Positions 43,233 through 52,377 of a stretch of 64,000 bases of DNA are shown piece by piece; positions within the stretch are counted from its first letter, which is position 1, and every line of letters starts with the position of its first letter. Location of the stretch: contig NZ_JABUXV010000008.1 of assembly GCF_014897705.1 (NCBI RefSeq), positions 1-64,000 on the forward strand, given 5' to 3'. The notes under the pieces were generated by a model. The model was not told where the DNA came from and searched no databases. It worked only from the letters and a program-made list of their open reading frames with translations. The DNA comes from Brachybacterium sp. FME24 (lineage in GTDB: Bacteria > Actinomycetota > Actinomycetes > Actinomycetales > Dermabacteraceae). Both the position numbers and the translations under genes were made by a program.

Positions 43233-44351
43233 ATGAAGAGCTTCACCCGCGCGCTCGCCCTGACGGGGGCCGGCGTCCTCACCCTCGCAGCCTGCGGAAA
43301 TGCCCCCGAGACCGCTGGCGGCGGCGGGAACGGCAGCGACGGCGGCGGCGCCTCCAGCGACTACAAGGCCTGCATGGTCTCCGACGCCGGTGGCTGGGAC
43401 GACAAGTCCTTCAACGAGTCCAGCTACAACGGTCTGCTGGCCGCCGAGGAGAACCTCGGCATCGAGAAGCAGACCGCCGAGTCCACGAGCGTCTCCGACT
43501 TCGCCCCGAACATCAACAACATGGTCACCGAGGGCTGCGACCTCGTCATCACCGTCGGCTTCCTGCTGGCCCCGGCCACCGGCGCCGCCGCCCAGGCCAA
43601 CGAGGACACCGACTTCGCGATCGTCGACTCCACCGCTCAGGACGCCGACGGCAATCCGATCGAGCTGGGCAACGTCAAGCCCCTCGAGTTCAACACCTCC
43701 GAGGCCGCATTCCTGGCCGGCTACCTCGCCGCGGGCATGTCCGAGACCGGCAAGGTCGCCACCTACGGCGGCGTGAACATCCCGACCGTCACCATCTTCA
43801 TGGACGGCTACGTCGACGGCGTGGCGCACTACAACGAGACCAAGGGCGACGATGTCCAGGTCCTCGGCTGGAACAAGGACACCCAGGAGGGCTCCATCGT
43901 GGGCACCTTCGAGGACCAGTCCAAGGGCAAGGCCGTCTCCGACGAGTTCTACAACGCCGGTGCGGACATCATCATGCCGGTCGCCGGCCCCGTGGGCGCC
44001 GGCACCCTCGCCTCCGCCAAGGAGGGCGAGGACCGCACCGTGATCTGGGTCGACGCCGACGGCTACGAGACCAACGCGAGCGACGAGGACGCCCAGTCGG
44101 TCATCCTCACCTCCGTCATGAAGGAGATGTCCACCGCGGTCGAGGACGTCATCGCCGGTGCCGCCGGCGACGAGTTCGATGCCGAGCCCTACGTCGGCAC
44201 CCTCGAGAACGGCGGCGTGGGCCTGGCCCCGTTCCACGACTTCGAGGATGAGGTCCCCGAGGAGCTCACGACCGAGCTCGAGACCCTCAAGCAGGACATC
44301 ATCGACGGCAGGGTCACCGTCGAGTCCGAGGCGTCCCCCGAGGGATCCTGA
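43233..44351 (+). CDS. BMP-family nucleoside-binding lipoprotein
   Basis: A 372-residue substrate-binding lipoprotein of a nucleoside ABC importer. The signal peptide ends in the lipobox LAAC (Cys about 21), followed by a Gly/Ser-rich spacer. The mature part has the BMP pattern (CMVSDAGGWDDKSFNESSY, VITVGFLLAPAT, GYLAAGMSETGKVATYGG). ATG 43233 follows GGAGGAA. It is followed by an ATPase and two permeases, then cdd and deoA, indicating uptake of nucleosides for catabolism. It resembles the NupN protein of Bacillus subtilis. Confidence 0.93.
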   Translation: MKSFTRALALTGAGVLTLAACGNAPETAGGGGNGSDGGGASSDYKACMVSDAGGWDDKSFNESSYNGLLAAEENLGIEKQTAESTSVSDFAPNINNMVTEGCDLVITVGFLLAPATGAAAQANEDTDFAIVDSTAQDADGNPIELGNVKPLEFNTSEAAFLAGYLAAGMSETGKVATYGGVNIPTVTIFMDGYVDGVAHYNETKGDDVQVLGWNKDTQEGSIVGTFEDQSKGKAVSDEFYNAGADIIMPVAGPVGAGTLASAKEGEDRTVIWVDADGYETNASDEDAQSVILTSVMKEMSTAVEDVIAGAAGDEFDAEPYVGTLENGGVGLAPFHDFEDEVPEELTTELETLKQDIIDGRVTVESEASPEGS

Positions 44352-44363
44352 TCCGCTGACTCC

Positions 44364-44398
44364 AGGCGGCCCCCGCCCCACCAGGGCAGGGGCCGCCT
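44364..44398 (+). terminator. Intra-operon hairpin after the binding-protein gene
   Basis: AGGCGGCCCC (44364-44373) pairs with GGGGCCGCCT (44389-44398), followed by TCTCTT. Placed between the lipoprotein gene and the transporter genes, it would reduce read-through and give more binding protein than transporter. Confidence 0.7.
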
Positions 44399-44450
44399 CT
44401 CTTGACCGCCCGGCCGACGATATCGGCCGCTGCCGACGGAAGCGAGAACC

Positions 44451-46022
44451 GTGAAGCTCGAACTGCGCGGGATCACGAAGACCTTCGGGTCCTTCGTGGC
44501 CAATGACGCCATCGACCTGGTCGTCGAACCCGGGGAGATCCATTCCCTGCTGGGGGAGAACGGGGCCGGCAAGTCGACCCTGATGAACGTGCTGTACGGG
44601 CTGTACCGGCCCGACGGCGGCGAGATCGTGATCGATGGCGCTGCGGTCTCCTTCTCGGATCCGGGGGACGCGATGGCCGCCGGCATCGGGATGGTCCACC
44701 AGCACTTCATGCTGGTGCCCGTCTTCACGGTCGCCGAGAACATGGTGCTCGGGCACGAGCCCACCCGGGGCGGCCTGCTCGACCTCGGCGCGGCCCGAAC
44801 TCTGGTGCGGGAGATCTCCGCCCGCTTCGGCTTCGACCTGGACCCCGACGCTCTGGTCGAGAACCTCCCCGTCGGCGCGCAGCAGCGCGTGGAGATCATC
44901 AAGGCCCTCAGCCGGAGCGCCGAGGTGCTCGTGCTCGATGAGCCCACCGCCGTGCTCACCCCGCAGGAGACCGATGAGCTGATGGCGATCATGAGGCAGC
45001 TGCGCGACGAGGGCACCTCGATCGTGTTCATCACCCACAAGCTGCGCGAGGTCAAAGCGGTCTCCGACCGCATCACCGTGATCCGACGCGGCACGGTCGT
45101 CGGCCAGGCAGATCCGTCGGCCGACCAGGCGGATCTCGCAGGACTCATGGTGGGCCGCCAGGTCTCCCTCGCTCAGGACAAGGCGGAGGCGACCCTCGGC
45201 GAGATCGCCCTCCAGGTCACGGACCTGCAGGTCACCGACGCAGCCGGTATCCGCACGCTCGACGGAGTCTCCTTCGAGGTCCGCCACGGCGAGGTGCTCG
45301 CGATCGCCGGGGTGCAGGGCAACGGCCAGACGGAGCTCTCCGAAGCCCTGCTGGGCCTGCAGGAGACCGTGCACGGCTCCGCACGGCTCGAGAGCCGCGA
45401 GCTCGTCGGCCGCAGCACCAAGCAGGTCCTCGACGCGGGCGTCGGCTTCGTCCCCGAGGACCGCACCCACGACGCCCTGGTGCCCGACTTCACCGTCGCG
45501 GAGAACCTCGTGCTGGACCAGCACGACCGCGCCCCCTTCGGCACCGCCCTCGCGATGAGCCCGAAGGCGGTGCGCGAGAACGCCGAGAAGCTCATCCCCG
45601 AGTTCGACGTGCGCACCGAATCTGCCGTCTCGGCGGTGTCGACCCTGTCCGGCGGCAACCAGCAGAAGGTCGTGATGGCTCGCGCTCTGAACCGGGAGCT
45701 CGCGCTGCTGATCGCCTCCCAGCCCACCCGCGGCGTCGACGTCGGCTCCATCGAGTTCCTGCACCGGCGGCTGCTCGACGAGCGAGACAAGGGGACGCCG
45801 GTGGTCATCGTCTCCACCGAGCTCGACGAGGTCGTCCAGCTCGCCGACCGCATCGCGGTGATGTATCGCGGCGCGATCCTCGGGATCGTCCCCGGCGACG
45901 AGGACCGTGACGTGCTGGGGCTGATGATGGCCGGCTACACCGCCGAGGCTGCTCGTGAGGCCGTGGCGGCGGGTGCCCGGACGACCGACTCGCAGCTCGC
46001 CGACGAAGGAGAGATCGTATGA
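44451..46022 (+). CDS. Nucleoside ABC transporter ATPase (double domain)
   Basis: A 523-residue protein with two fused nucleotide-binding domains. The first has Walker A GENGAGKST and QQRVEIIKAL. The second has the degenerate loop GVQGNGQTE but an intact LSGGNQQKVVMARAL signature. This asymmetry is normal for the BMP/CUT2 importer type (compare RbsA, NupO). The start is GTG 44451. Its stop overlaps the first permease by 4 nt. Confidence 0.94.
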   Translation: MKLELRGITKTFGSFVANDAIDLVVEPGEIHSLLGENGAGKSTLMNVLYGLYRPDGGEIVIDGAAVSFSDPGDAMAAGIGMVHQHFMLVPVFTVAENMVLGHEPTRGGLLDLGAARTLVREISARFGFDLDPDALVENLPVGAQQRVEIIKALSRSAEVLVLDEPTAVLTPQETDELMAIMRQLRDEGTSIVFITHKLREVKAVSDRITVIRRGTVVGQADPSADQADLAGLMVGRQVSLAQDKAEATLGEIALQVTDLQVTDAAGIRTLDGVSFEVRHGEVLAIAGVQGNGQTELSEALLGLQETVHGSARLESRELVGRSTKQVLDAGVGFVPEDRTHDALVPDFTVAENLVLDQHDRAPFGTALAMSPKAVRENAEKLIPEFDVRTESAVSAVSTLSGGNQQKVVMARALNRELALLIASQPTRGVDVGSIEFLHRRLLDERDKGTPVVIVSTELDEVVQLADRIAVMYRGAILGIVPGDEDRDVLGLMMAGYTAEAAREAVAAGARTTDSQLADEGEIV

Positions 46023-47569
46023 GCACCGCCGTCGCCGATCCTGGGAGCACCGGATCCGCTCCGGGAGTCGGGTCCGGGAGCACCGGGACCCCGCCACCAC
46101 CCGAGGAGCAGGCCGAGGCCCGCTTCGCCCAGATGCTGCAGAAGATCGCCCGCGGCGACCTGCTCGTGGTGGTGATGAGCTTCGTCTTCGCCTTCCTGGT
46201 CGGGTCCGTGCTGATCATCATCGCCGACGAGGAGGTGCGCGAGACGCTCGGCTACTTCTTCGATCGCCCCTCCGATGCGCTCACCGCCATCTGGCAATCG
46301 GTCACCCAGGCCTACGGGGCCATGTTCCGCGGCGCCGTGTTCGACGGCCCCGGCTTCTCCCGGATCGTCGAGGACCTGCGCGCGGCCGGCGGCTCCGGCA
46401 CCTACGTGCTCTTCCCGGCGCTGGCGACCGGACTGCGCCCGCTCACGGAGACCCTCACCGTCGCCACCCCGCTGATCATCGCCGCTGCCGGCATGGCGGT
46501 CAGCTTCCGCGCCGGCCTGTTCAACATCGGCGGCACCGGTCAGCTCATCGTGGGCGCCATGGCCGCCGGGTACATCGGGTTCACCTGGGACCTCCCGATC
46601 GTCGTGCACCTGCTGATCGCGCTGCTCGGCGGTCTGCTCGCCGGCGCAGTCTGGGGCGGCATCGCCGGCTTCCTTAAAGCCCGCTTCGGGGCCAACGAGG
46701 TCATCAGCACCATCATGCTGAACTGGATCGCGACCTACCTGCTGTTCTTCGCCCTGAAGACGGCGGCCTTCACCGGCGCCAACCAGTCCCAGCCGACCTC
46801 ACCATCGGTCTCGGACTCCGCCATCCTGCCCTCCCTGCTGGGTTCGGGCTTCCGGCTGCACGCCGGCCTGTTCCTCGCGGCCGGCGCCGCCGTGGTGCTG
46901 TGGTGGCTCATGAGCCGCTCCACCCTGGGCTTCCAGTTCCGCGCCGTCGGCTCCAACTCGCGTGCCGCCCAGGTCGCCGGTATCTCGCCCTCCCGCACCG
47001 CCTTCCTGGTGATGGCCGTCGCCGGGGCGCTGGTGGGCCTCGCCGGCGCCGTCCACGTGCTGGGTACCGAGAAGCGGCTCACCGAAGGTGTGGCCGGCAG
47101 CATCGGATTCGACGCGATCACCGTCGCGCTGCTGGGCCGCTCCGGCCCTGTGGGCATCGTCCTGGCCGGTCTGCTGTTCGCGGCGCTCTCCACCGGCGGG
47201 CGTTTCATGGAGACCAACCAGGGCGTCCCGCTGGACCTCGTGCAGGTCATCCAGGTCCTCGTCGTGCTGTTCATCGCGGCTCCGCCGCTCGTGCGCACCC
47301 TGATCGGACTGCGCCGCGTCGATCATCCCGGCGCCGGTGCCCGCGTGCTCCGCGCCCAGCGTGCGACATCCGGTGCCACCCAGAGCTCGTCGGCCGGTAC
47401 TCAGACCGAGGCCGATCCTGCGACTGATCCGTCGGCGATCCCGTCGGCCGAGGTGGCCGCGCAGGATCCGGGGGCGCCACCCCCGGCCGCCGGATCCCCA
47501 TCCGGCGCCGCGACGGACGCAGCCACCGACGCAGACGACCCCACCGACGCGAAGGGAGACGAGCGATGA
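46019..47569 (+). CDS. Nucleoside ABC transporter permease 1
   Basis: A 516-residue BPD_transp_2 permease. Core segments such as AAGMAVSFRAGLFNIGGTGQ, FGANEVISTIMLNWIATY and GIVLAGLLFAALSTGG are typical of the NupP type. The N-terminal 40 residues are Gly/Pro-rich. The last 80 or so (from about residue 437) are a Ser/Ala/Pro/Asp-rich disordered tail not found in most relatives. Both ends overlap neighbours by 4 nt. Confidence 0.92.
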   Translation: MSTAVADPGSTGSAPGVGSGSTGTPPPPEEQAEARFAQMLQKIARGDLLVVVMSFVFAFLVGSVLIIIADEEVRETLGYFFDRPSDALTAIWQSVTQAYGAMFRGAVFDGPGFSRIVEDLRAAGGSGTYVLFPALATGLRPLTETLTVATPLIIAAAGMAVSFRAGLFNIGGTGQLIVGAMAAGYIGFTWDLPIVVHLLIALLGGLLAGAVWGGIAGFLKARFGANEVISTIMLNWIATYLLFFALKTAAFTGANQSQPTSPSVSDSAILPSLLGSGFRLHAGLFLAAGAAVVLWWLMSRSTLGFQFRAVGSNSRAAQVAGISPSRTAFLVMAVAGALVGLAGAVHVLGTEKRLTEGVAGSIGFDAITVALLGRSGPVGIVLAGLLFAALSTGGRFMETNQGVPLDLVQVIQVLVVLFIAAPPLVRTLIGLRRVDHPGAGARVLRAQRATSGATQSSSAGTQTEADPATDPSAIPSAEVAAQDPGAPPPAAGSPSGAATDAATDADDPTDAKGDER

Positions 47570-48903
47570 CCACCGCATCCGCCGTCGTCGCCGACGACTC
47601 CGAGATCCAGAAGAAGGTCGCCGACGTCCGGCCCGACAGCTGGTGGCACCTGCCCGCCACCACGACGGTGCTCGGCGCGGTCGCGCTCGTGCTGTTCGGT
47701 CTGCGCGGGATCCCCGGCGCCGAGTCCTCCTTCGCCCTGGCGCGTGACGGTGATCTGAACCCCCTGGGCATCGTCCCGGAGCAGATCACGGTCCCCTCGA
47801 TCGGCACCGCGATCGCCCTCGCCGTGATCGCGCTCGTCGCCTCGGCGGGTCTATGGGTGCTCCATGCCCGCGTCGCCCGGCCGCGCCCGGCTGCGCGCAT
47901 CTCCCTGATCGCGGTGTTCGCCGCCGCCTGGATCCTCGCGTTCATGACGTGGGTGATCTCCGAGCGCGCCCTGGACGTGGCCACGCTGCTGCAGGGGACC
48001 TTGGCCCTTGCCGTGCCGCTCGCCTTCGGTGCCCTGTCCGGGGTGCTGTCCGAACGCTCCGGCGTCATCAACATCGCCATCGAGGGCCAGCTGCTGTTCG
48101 GCGCCTTCGGAGCGGCCCTGGTCGGCTCCCTCGCCGGGAGCGCCTGGGTCGGTCTGCTCGCCGCGCCCGTCATGGCCCTGGTGATGGGGGCACTGCTGGC
48201 CCTGTTCGCTGTCGGCTATCGGGTCCAGCAGATCATCGTCGGCGTGGTGCTGAACGTGCTCGCCATCGGCATCACCTCCTTCTTCTTCGGCACCGTGATG
48301 CGGCAGAACCCGGGCATGTTCAACTCGCCGATGCGCCTGCCCACGCTGCGTATCCCGGTGCTCGCGGACATCCCCGTCATCGGCCGCGTGCTGTTCGAGC
48401 AGAACGTCCTGGTCTACCTGATGTGGATCATCGTCGCCGTGCTCACCGTCGCCCTGTTCCGCACCCGGTGGGGGCTGCGTGTGCGCGCCGTCGGAGAGCA
48501 TCCCCGCGCCGCGGACACCGTCGGCATCGCCGTGAACCGCACCCGCTGGATCAACGTGCTGCTGGGCTCCGCGGTCGCGGGCCTCGGCGGTGCGACCCTG
48601 ACCATCGGCACCGGTGTCGCCTTCGGCGAGGAGATGTCCGCCGGCAAGGGCTATATCGCGCTGGCCGCGATGATCCTGGGCCGTTACCACCCGATCGGCG
48701 CCCTGCTCGCGGCGCTCACCTTCGCCTTCGCGGACTCCCTGCAGCTGCGCCTGGGCACCACCTCCGCCGCCGAGGGCGGGGTGGCCATCCCCGGAGACTT
48801 CCTGCTCATGCTCCCGTACGTGGTCGCCCTGTTCGCCGTCGCCGGTGTCGTCGGGCGCGTGCGCGTCCCCGCGGCCAACGGAACCCCGTACGTCAAGCAG
48901 TGA
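47566..48903 (+). CDS. Nucleoside ABC transporter permease 2
   Basis: A 445-residue BPD_transp_2 permease partnering the preceding one. LSERSGVINIAIEGQLLFGA, VQQIIVGVVLNVLAIG and GKGYIALAAMILGRYHPIGAL are characteristic of the NupQ type. An N-terminal extension with two or three additional membrane segments (residues about 35-120) precedes the core. It ends 131 nt before cdd; that gap holds the cdd ribosome binding site but no obvious hairpin, so co-transcription is likely. Confidence 0.92.
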   Translation: MTTASAVVADDSEIQKKVADVRPDSWWHLPATTTVLGAVALVLFGLRGIPGAESSFALARDGDLNPLGIVPEQITVPSIGTAIALAVIALVASAGLWVLHARVARPRPAARISLIAVFAAAWILAFMTWVISERALDVATLLQGTLALAVPLAFGALSGVLSERSGVINIAIEGQLLFGAFGAALVGSLAGSAWVGLLAAPVMALVMGALLALFAVGYRVQQIIVGVVLNVLAIGITSFFFGTVMRQNPGMFNSPMRLPTLRIPVLADIPVIGRVLFEQNVLVYLMWIIVAVLTVALFRTRWGLRVRAVGEHPRAADTVGIAVNRTRWINVLLGSAVAGLGGATLTIGTGVAFGEEMSAGKGYIALAAMILGRYHPIGALLAALTFAFADSLQLRLGTTSAAEGGVAIPGDFLLMLPYVVALFAVAGVVGRVRVPAANGTPYVKQ

Positions 48904-49034
48904 CCGGTGCGGGGCCGGCCCTCCTGCGTCGCGCCGCTGTGCCAGGCTGGACCCGCACCGAGCAAGGGCTCCGAGCACAGGCATCGAGCTCGCGCGCCGA
49001 GCATCCGCACCGCCGCGAGCGACCAGGAGGAACC

Positions 49035-49493
49035 ATGGCAGGACCAGCCGTCCCGATCCCGGAGAACGGGCAGGTACGCGACCACCGCATCGAGGAGCCC
49101 TTCGGACAACTGCTCGACGTGGCGCGGGACCTCGCGTCGCGCGCCTACGCTCCCTACTCCCACTATCCGGTGGGGGCCGCCGCTCTCGTCGACGACGGAC
49201 GCATCGTCTCCGGCTGCAACGTGGAGAACGCCGGGTACGGCGTGACCCTGTGCGCCGAATGCGGACTGATCAGCGAGCTCATCGCCGGTGGCGGCGGGAA
49301 GCTCACGGCTTTCGCCTGCGTGAACGGCCACGGCGAGGCCATCATGCCCTGTGGGCGCTGCCGCCAGCTGCTCTCCGAGCACGCCGCCCCGGGCCTGCAG
49401 ATCCTCACGCCGCTCGGCGTGCAGGGGATGGACACGGTGCTGCCACAGGCTTTCGGACCGAACGACATCGAGGAGAAGCGACGCCATGACTGA
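49035..49493 (+). CDS. cdd: Cytidine deaminase
   Basis: A 152-residue zinc enzyme converting cytidine and deoxycytidine to uridine and deoxyuridine. The zinc site is the all-cysteine tetrameric form: CAECGLISEL supplies the first Cys and catalytic Glu, and PCGRCRQLL the other two. YAPYSHYPVGAAALV and GCNVENAGYG bind the nucleoside. ATG 49035 follows AGGAGGAA. The C-terminus overlaps deoA by 8 nt. Confidence 0.95.
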   Translation: MAGPAVPIPENGQVRDHRIEEPFGQLLDVARDLASRAYAPYSHYPVGAAALVDDGRIVSGCNVENAGYGVTLCAECGLISELIAGGGGKLTAFACVNGHGEAIMPCGRCRQLLSEHAAPGLQILTPLGVQGMDTVLPQAFGPNDIEEKRRHD

Positions 49494-50829
49494 GAACGCT
49501 GAGAACGCTGAGAACGCTGAGAACGGTGGGAGCACCGGAGTCGTCGAGCCCTATGACGTCGTCGACGTCATCCGCACCAAGCGAGACGGTGGGGCGCTGG
49601 AGGACGGACAGATCGACTGGGTGATCGACGCCTATACCCGCGGCGTCGTCGCCGAGGAGCAGATGGCGGCGCTGGCCATGGCCATCTACCTGCGCGGCAT
49701 GGAGCGCGGCGAGATCGCCCGCTGGACGCACGCGATGATCGACAGCGGTGAGCGGATGAACTTCGACGCGCTGTCCAAGCGCACCACCGACAAGCACTCC
49801 ACCGGAGGCGTCGGCGACAAGATCACCCTGCCGCTGGCCCCGCTGGTCGCCAGCTACGGGGTCGCGGTCCCGCAGCTGTCCGGCCGCGGGCTCGGCCACA
49901 CCGGCGGCACCCTCGACAAGCTAGAGGCGATCCCCGGCTGGCGCGCCGACCTCACCGGCGCCGAGATGATGGCCCAGCTCGAGGATGCCGGCGCGGTCAT
50001 CTGCGCTGCCGGCTCCGGCCTCGCCCCGGCCGACAAGAAGCTCTACGCCCTGCGCGACGTCACCGGAACCGTCGAGGCGATCCCGCTGATCGCCAGCTCG
50101 ATCATGTCCAAGAAGATCGCCGAGGGCACCGCGGCGCTGACCCTGGATGTCAAGACCGGCGCCGGCGCCTTCATGAAGGACGAGGCCGACGCGCGCGAGC
50201 TGGCCCGCACCATGGTCGAGCTCGGCACCGACGCGGGCGTGCACACGGTCGCGCTGCTGACCGACATGTCCGCGCCGCTGGGCCGCACCGCCGGCAACGG
50301 GCTCGAGGTGCGAGAGTCCCTCGAGGTGCTCGCCGGTGGCGGCCCGGCGGACATCGTCGAACTGACCTGCGCCCTGGCCCGCGAGATGCTCGCCGCCGCC
50401 GGGGTCCACGACGCCGATGTCGAAGCTGCGCTCGCCGATGGCCGTGCCATGGACACCTGGCGCGCGATGATCTCCGCCCAGGGCGGTGACGTCGATGCGC
50501 CGCTCCCGGTCGCGAAGCACGTCGAGGAGTTCCGGGCGAGCCAGGACGGCGTGGTGACCGGACTGGACGCCATGGGCGTGGGCGTCGCCGCGTGGCGCCT
50601 CGGCGCGGGTCGCTCCCGCCCGGGGGAGGCCGTGCAGGCCGCCGCCGGCGTGGAGCTCGCCGCACACATCGGGGATGTCGTGAAGGCCGGTGACGTCCTG
50701 GCACGACTGCACACGGACACGCCGGAGCGCATGGGCCGGGCCGTCGAGGCGATCGAGGGGTCGTGGACGCTCGCCGAGCCCGGCACCGCGGTGCCGGAGC
50801 GGAGGATCGTGCTGGACCGCATCGGCTGA
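49486..50829 (+). CDS. deoA: Thymidine phosphorylase
   Basis: A 447-residue pyrimidine-nucleoside phosphorylase releasing thymine or uracil and (deoxy)ribose-1-phosphate. KHSTGGVGDKITLPLAPLVA and GLGHTGGTLDKLEAIPG are the family signatures. The C-terminal domain is full length. ATG 49486 overlaps cdd by 8 nt. The first 16 residues (MTENAENAENAENGGS) come from 9-bp tandem repeats and are probably disordered. It feeds the mutase and DeoC steps encoded downstream. Confidence 0.96.
   Translation: MTENAENAENAENGGSTGVVEPYDVVDVIRTKRDGGALEDGQIDWVIDAYTRGVVAEEQMAALAMAIYLRGMERGEIARWTHAMIDSGERMNFDALSKRTTDKHSTGGVGDKITLPLAPLVASYGVAVPQLSGRGLGHTGGTLDKLEAIPGWRADLTGAEMMAQLEDAGAVICAAGSGLAPADKKLYALRDVTGTVEAIPLIASSIMSKKIAEGTAALTLDVKTGAGAFMKDEADARELARTMVELGTDAGVHTVALLTDMSAPLGRTAGNGLEVRESLEVLAGGGPADIVELTCALAREMLAAAGVHDADVEAALADGRAMDTWRAMISAQGGDVDAPLPVAKHVEEFRASQDGVVTGLDAMGVGVAAWRLGAGRSRPGEAVQAAAGVELAAHIGDVVKAGDVLARLHTDTPERMGRAVEAIEGSWTLAEPGTAVPERRIVLDRIG
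49492..49527 (+). repeat. Four 9-bp tandem repeats in the deoA start region
   Basis: GAGAACGCT occurs three times in tandem (49492-49518) and once as GAGAACGGT (49519-49527). The units encode Glu-Asn-Ala repeats. The number of units can change without shifting the frame. Confidence 0.9.
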
Positions 50830-50851
50830 GACGACGCCGACCGGTACGAAC

Positions 50852-50887
50852 GCGGCGGAGGCGTTCCCCCGGGAACGCCTCCGCCGC
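50852..50887 (+). terminator. Strong bidirectional hairpin after deoA
   Basis: GCGGCGGAGGCGTTCCC (50852-50868) and its exact complement (50871-50887) form a 17-bp inverted repeat between convergent deoA and the kinase/Nudix gene. It should stop transcription from both sides. Confidence 0.85.
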
Positions 50888-50920
50888 TGTGTGTGCCTAC
50901 TCGCGTCGAGCGATGGTCGA

Positions 50921-51982
50921 TCAGAGCTCGCGCAGCGCCGGCAGGATGTGCTGCACCATCAGCGGTGCCAACCGGGTGCCGCTGCCCGGGTCCTGAATCC
51001 GGAACCAGCGATGATCGGCGAGCTCGGCGCGCACGGTCAGGGGCTCGGGCAGAGGAGTGCGGCAGACGAACACCGTGGAGCGGACCGTGGTGTCCGGCTC
51101 GTTCGCCGCGACCGCCTCGAACTCGCCGAGCAGGTCGAGGCCGGCGGGGTCCAACTGCACGCCGATCTCCTCGTCGACCTCGCGCAAGGCCGCTTCCAGG
51201 GCGGACTCGCCAGGCTCTAGCTTGCCCCCGACCTGCATGTAAGATCCCGTGCCGCGCTTGCGCACGGCGAGCAGCTCAGCGCCGCCCGGACCATCGCGCA
51301 GGAAGCTCACGGCCGTGATCCGCAGGACGTCGCCCATCTGGCCCGGGATGCGGTGACGAGACTCGGCCTCGGCGAGGGCAGTGAGGCGGTGCAGCCAGCG
51401 GGTCCCGGCATGGAGTCCTTCCGGGCGCATCCCGGCGCGGATCCAGCCGTCGATATCGGCGCGCTGGTCCCGGGCCAGGCCCCATCCACGGCGCAGGAGC
51501 GTCAGCGGGGGCTTGCGGCTCTCCCGGAGATCGCGCAGGAGTCGCAGGCCGAACACGACCGGTGTGGGGCGGTGCAGGACGATCGCGTCGGCCAGGAGCC
51601 CGGCGGCCGCCAAGGGGGCGATCAGCTCGGCGGCGAAGATGCCCTCGGCGATGATCAGCGGGGCGTCGCCGGCGTCGAGACGGGCACGGCCCGTGCGGCG
51701 CGACTGCGAGATCGAGTAGATGGGAACCTCGGCGGCGCCGTCGTGGGCGAGCGCCGTCAGCGCTTCGAGGGCCGCGCCGGCATTCCAGGAGGCCGGATCG
51801 TCCCAGTCCACGATGCCGAAGCGCCGTGGCAGACCGGGATCGTCCTGGTCCCGGTAGAACTCGTCCAGGCCCAGGACCGGCAGTCCCGAGCGACGCGACA
51901 TCACGCCCTTGCCGCTGCCCGAGGGACCGGCGAGCAGGACGATGCGCCGCGGCGGACGGGAAAGGGTTCCAGGTCGAGTCAC
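50921..51982 (-). CDS. Fusion of a uridine-kinase-like P-loop domain and a Nudix hydrolase
   Basis: A 353-residue two-domain protein. Residues 1-215 resemble actinobacterial uridine/cytidine kinases (VLGLDEFYRDQDDPGLP, IVDWDDPASWN, IIAEGIFAAELI). The P-loop reads GPSGSGKG, with Gly26 where the usual Ser/Thr coordinates magnesium. Residues from about 220 form a Nudix domain with a perfect box (253-275; GX5EX7REVDEEIGV). The pair could combine nucleoside phosphorylation, or a lost version of it, with clean-up of nucleotide derivatives, fitting the cdd/deoA/deoC surroundings. The start is GTG 51982; a TAGAAT hexamer ends 8 nt upstream, so the mRNA is probably leaderless. The frame continues upstream but without homology. 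Confidence 0.82.
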   Translation of the reverse strand: MTRPGTLSRPPRRIVLLAGPSGSGKGVMSRRSGLPVLGLDEFYRDQDDPGLPRRFGIVDWDDPASWNAGAALEALTALAHDGAAEVPIYSISQSRRTGRARLDAGDAPLIIAEGIFAAELIAPLAAAGLLADAIVLHRPTPVVFGLRLLRDLRESRKPPLTLLRRGWGLARDQRADIDGWIRAGMRPEGLHAGTRWLHRLTALAEAESRHRIPGQMGDVLRITAVSFLRDGPGGAELLAVRKRGTGSYMQVGGKLEPGESALEAALREVDEEIGVQLDPAGLDLLGEFEAVAANEPDTTVRSTVFVCRTPLPEPLTVRAELADHRWFRIQDPGSGTRLAPLMVQHILPALREL

Positions 51983-51990
51983 GAGCGTCG

Positions 51991-51996
51991 ATTCTA
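51991..51996 (-). promoter_or_regulatory. -10 element of the kinase/Nudix gene
   Basis: TAGAAT on the minus strand ends eight bases before GTG 51982, with no ribosome binding site between; a leaderless start is likely. Confidence 0.55.
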
Positions 51997-52377
51997 GGCG
52001 CTGCGCCGCCTCCCGTGGCGGGTGTCCTGCTGGGCGGCGAGGCCGCTCACGCTCTGGCAGAGCATCTGGACGCAGTCGGCCAGATCGACACCCGCTCCGC
52101 CCGTGGTGGCGGCACTTCGATCTGCACGAGGACGGTTCCAGCCCGGTGGACCAGCCCACGCCTTCGCGTTGATCGAAATCCGCGAGCATCACCAAGAGTC
52201 CACAAGTGGCATCGCCGAGGAGCGGGGCGAGGGGCTGGGGAGGAACCGTCGTGGCAGGGCCTGCATGCCGGCTGATCATGGCGGACCCGAGCCCGGGTGA
52301 TGGGCGGAGACGGCTTCGTGACGCGATCGTCGCCGGGGTGGATGCGGAGGGGGAGTCGGGTCTGCCAGGATCAGCCC
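51997..52377. other. Divergent gap without a recognisable gene
   Basis: These 381 bases lie between the kinase/Nudix promoter and deoC. Frames on both strands stay open, as GC-rich DNA allows, but none has a start signal or a recognisable protein. A decayed gene cannot be excluded. CAGGA at 52366-52370 is the ribosome binding site of deoC. Confidence 0.5.

Noticed and set aside
43146..46100. Minus-strand open frame of 984 codons opposite the binding protein and ATPase
   Set aside because: Spans two real genes and their gap, which only a stop-poor antisense frame would do.
52022..52300. Possible small gene in the gap before deoC
   Set aside because: No ribosome binding site, recognisable domain or coding periodicity I could support.
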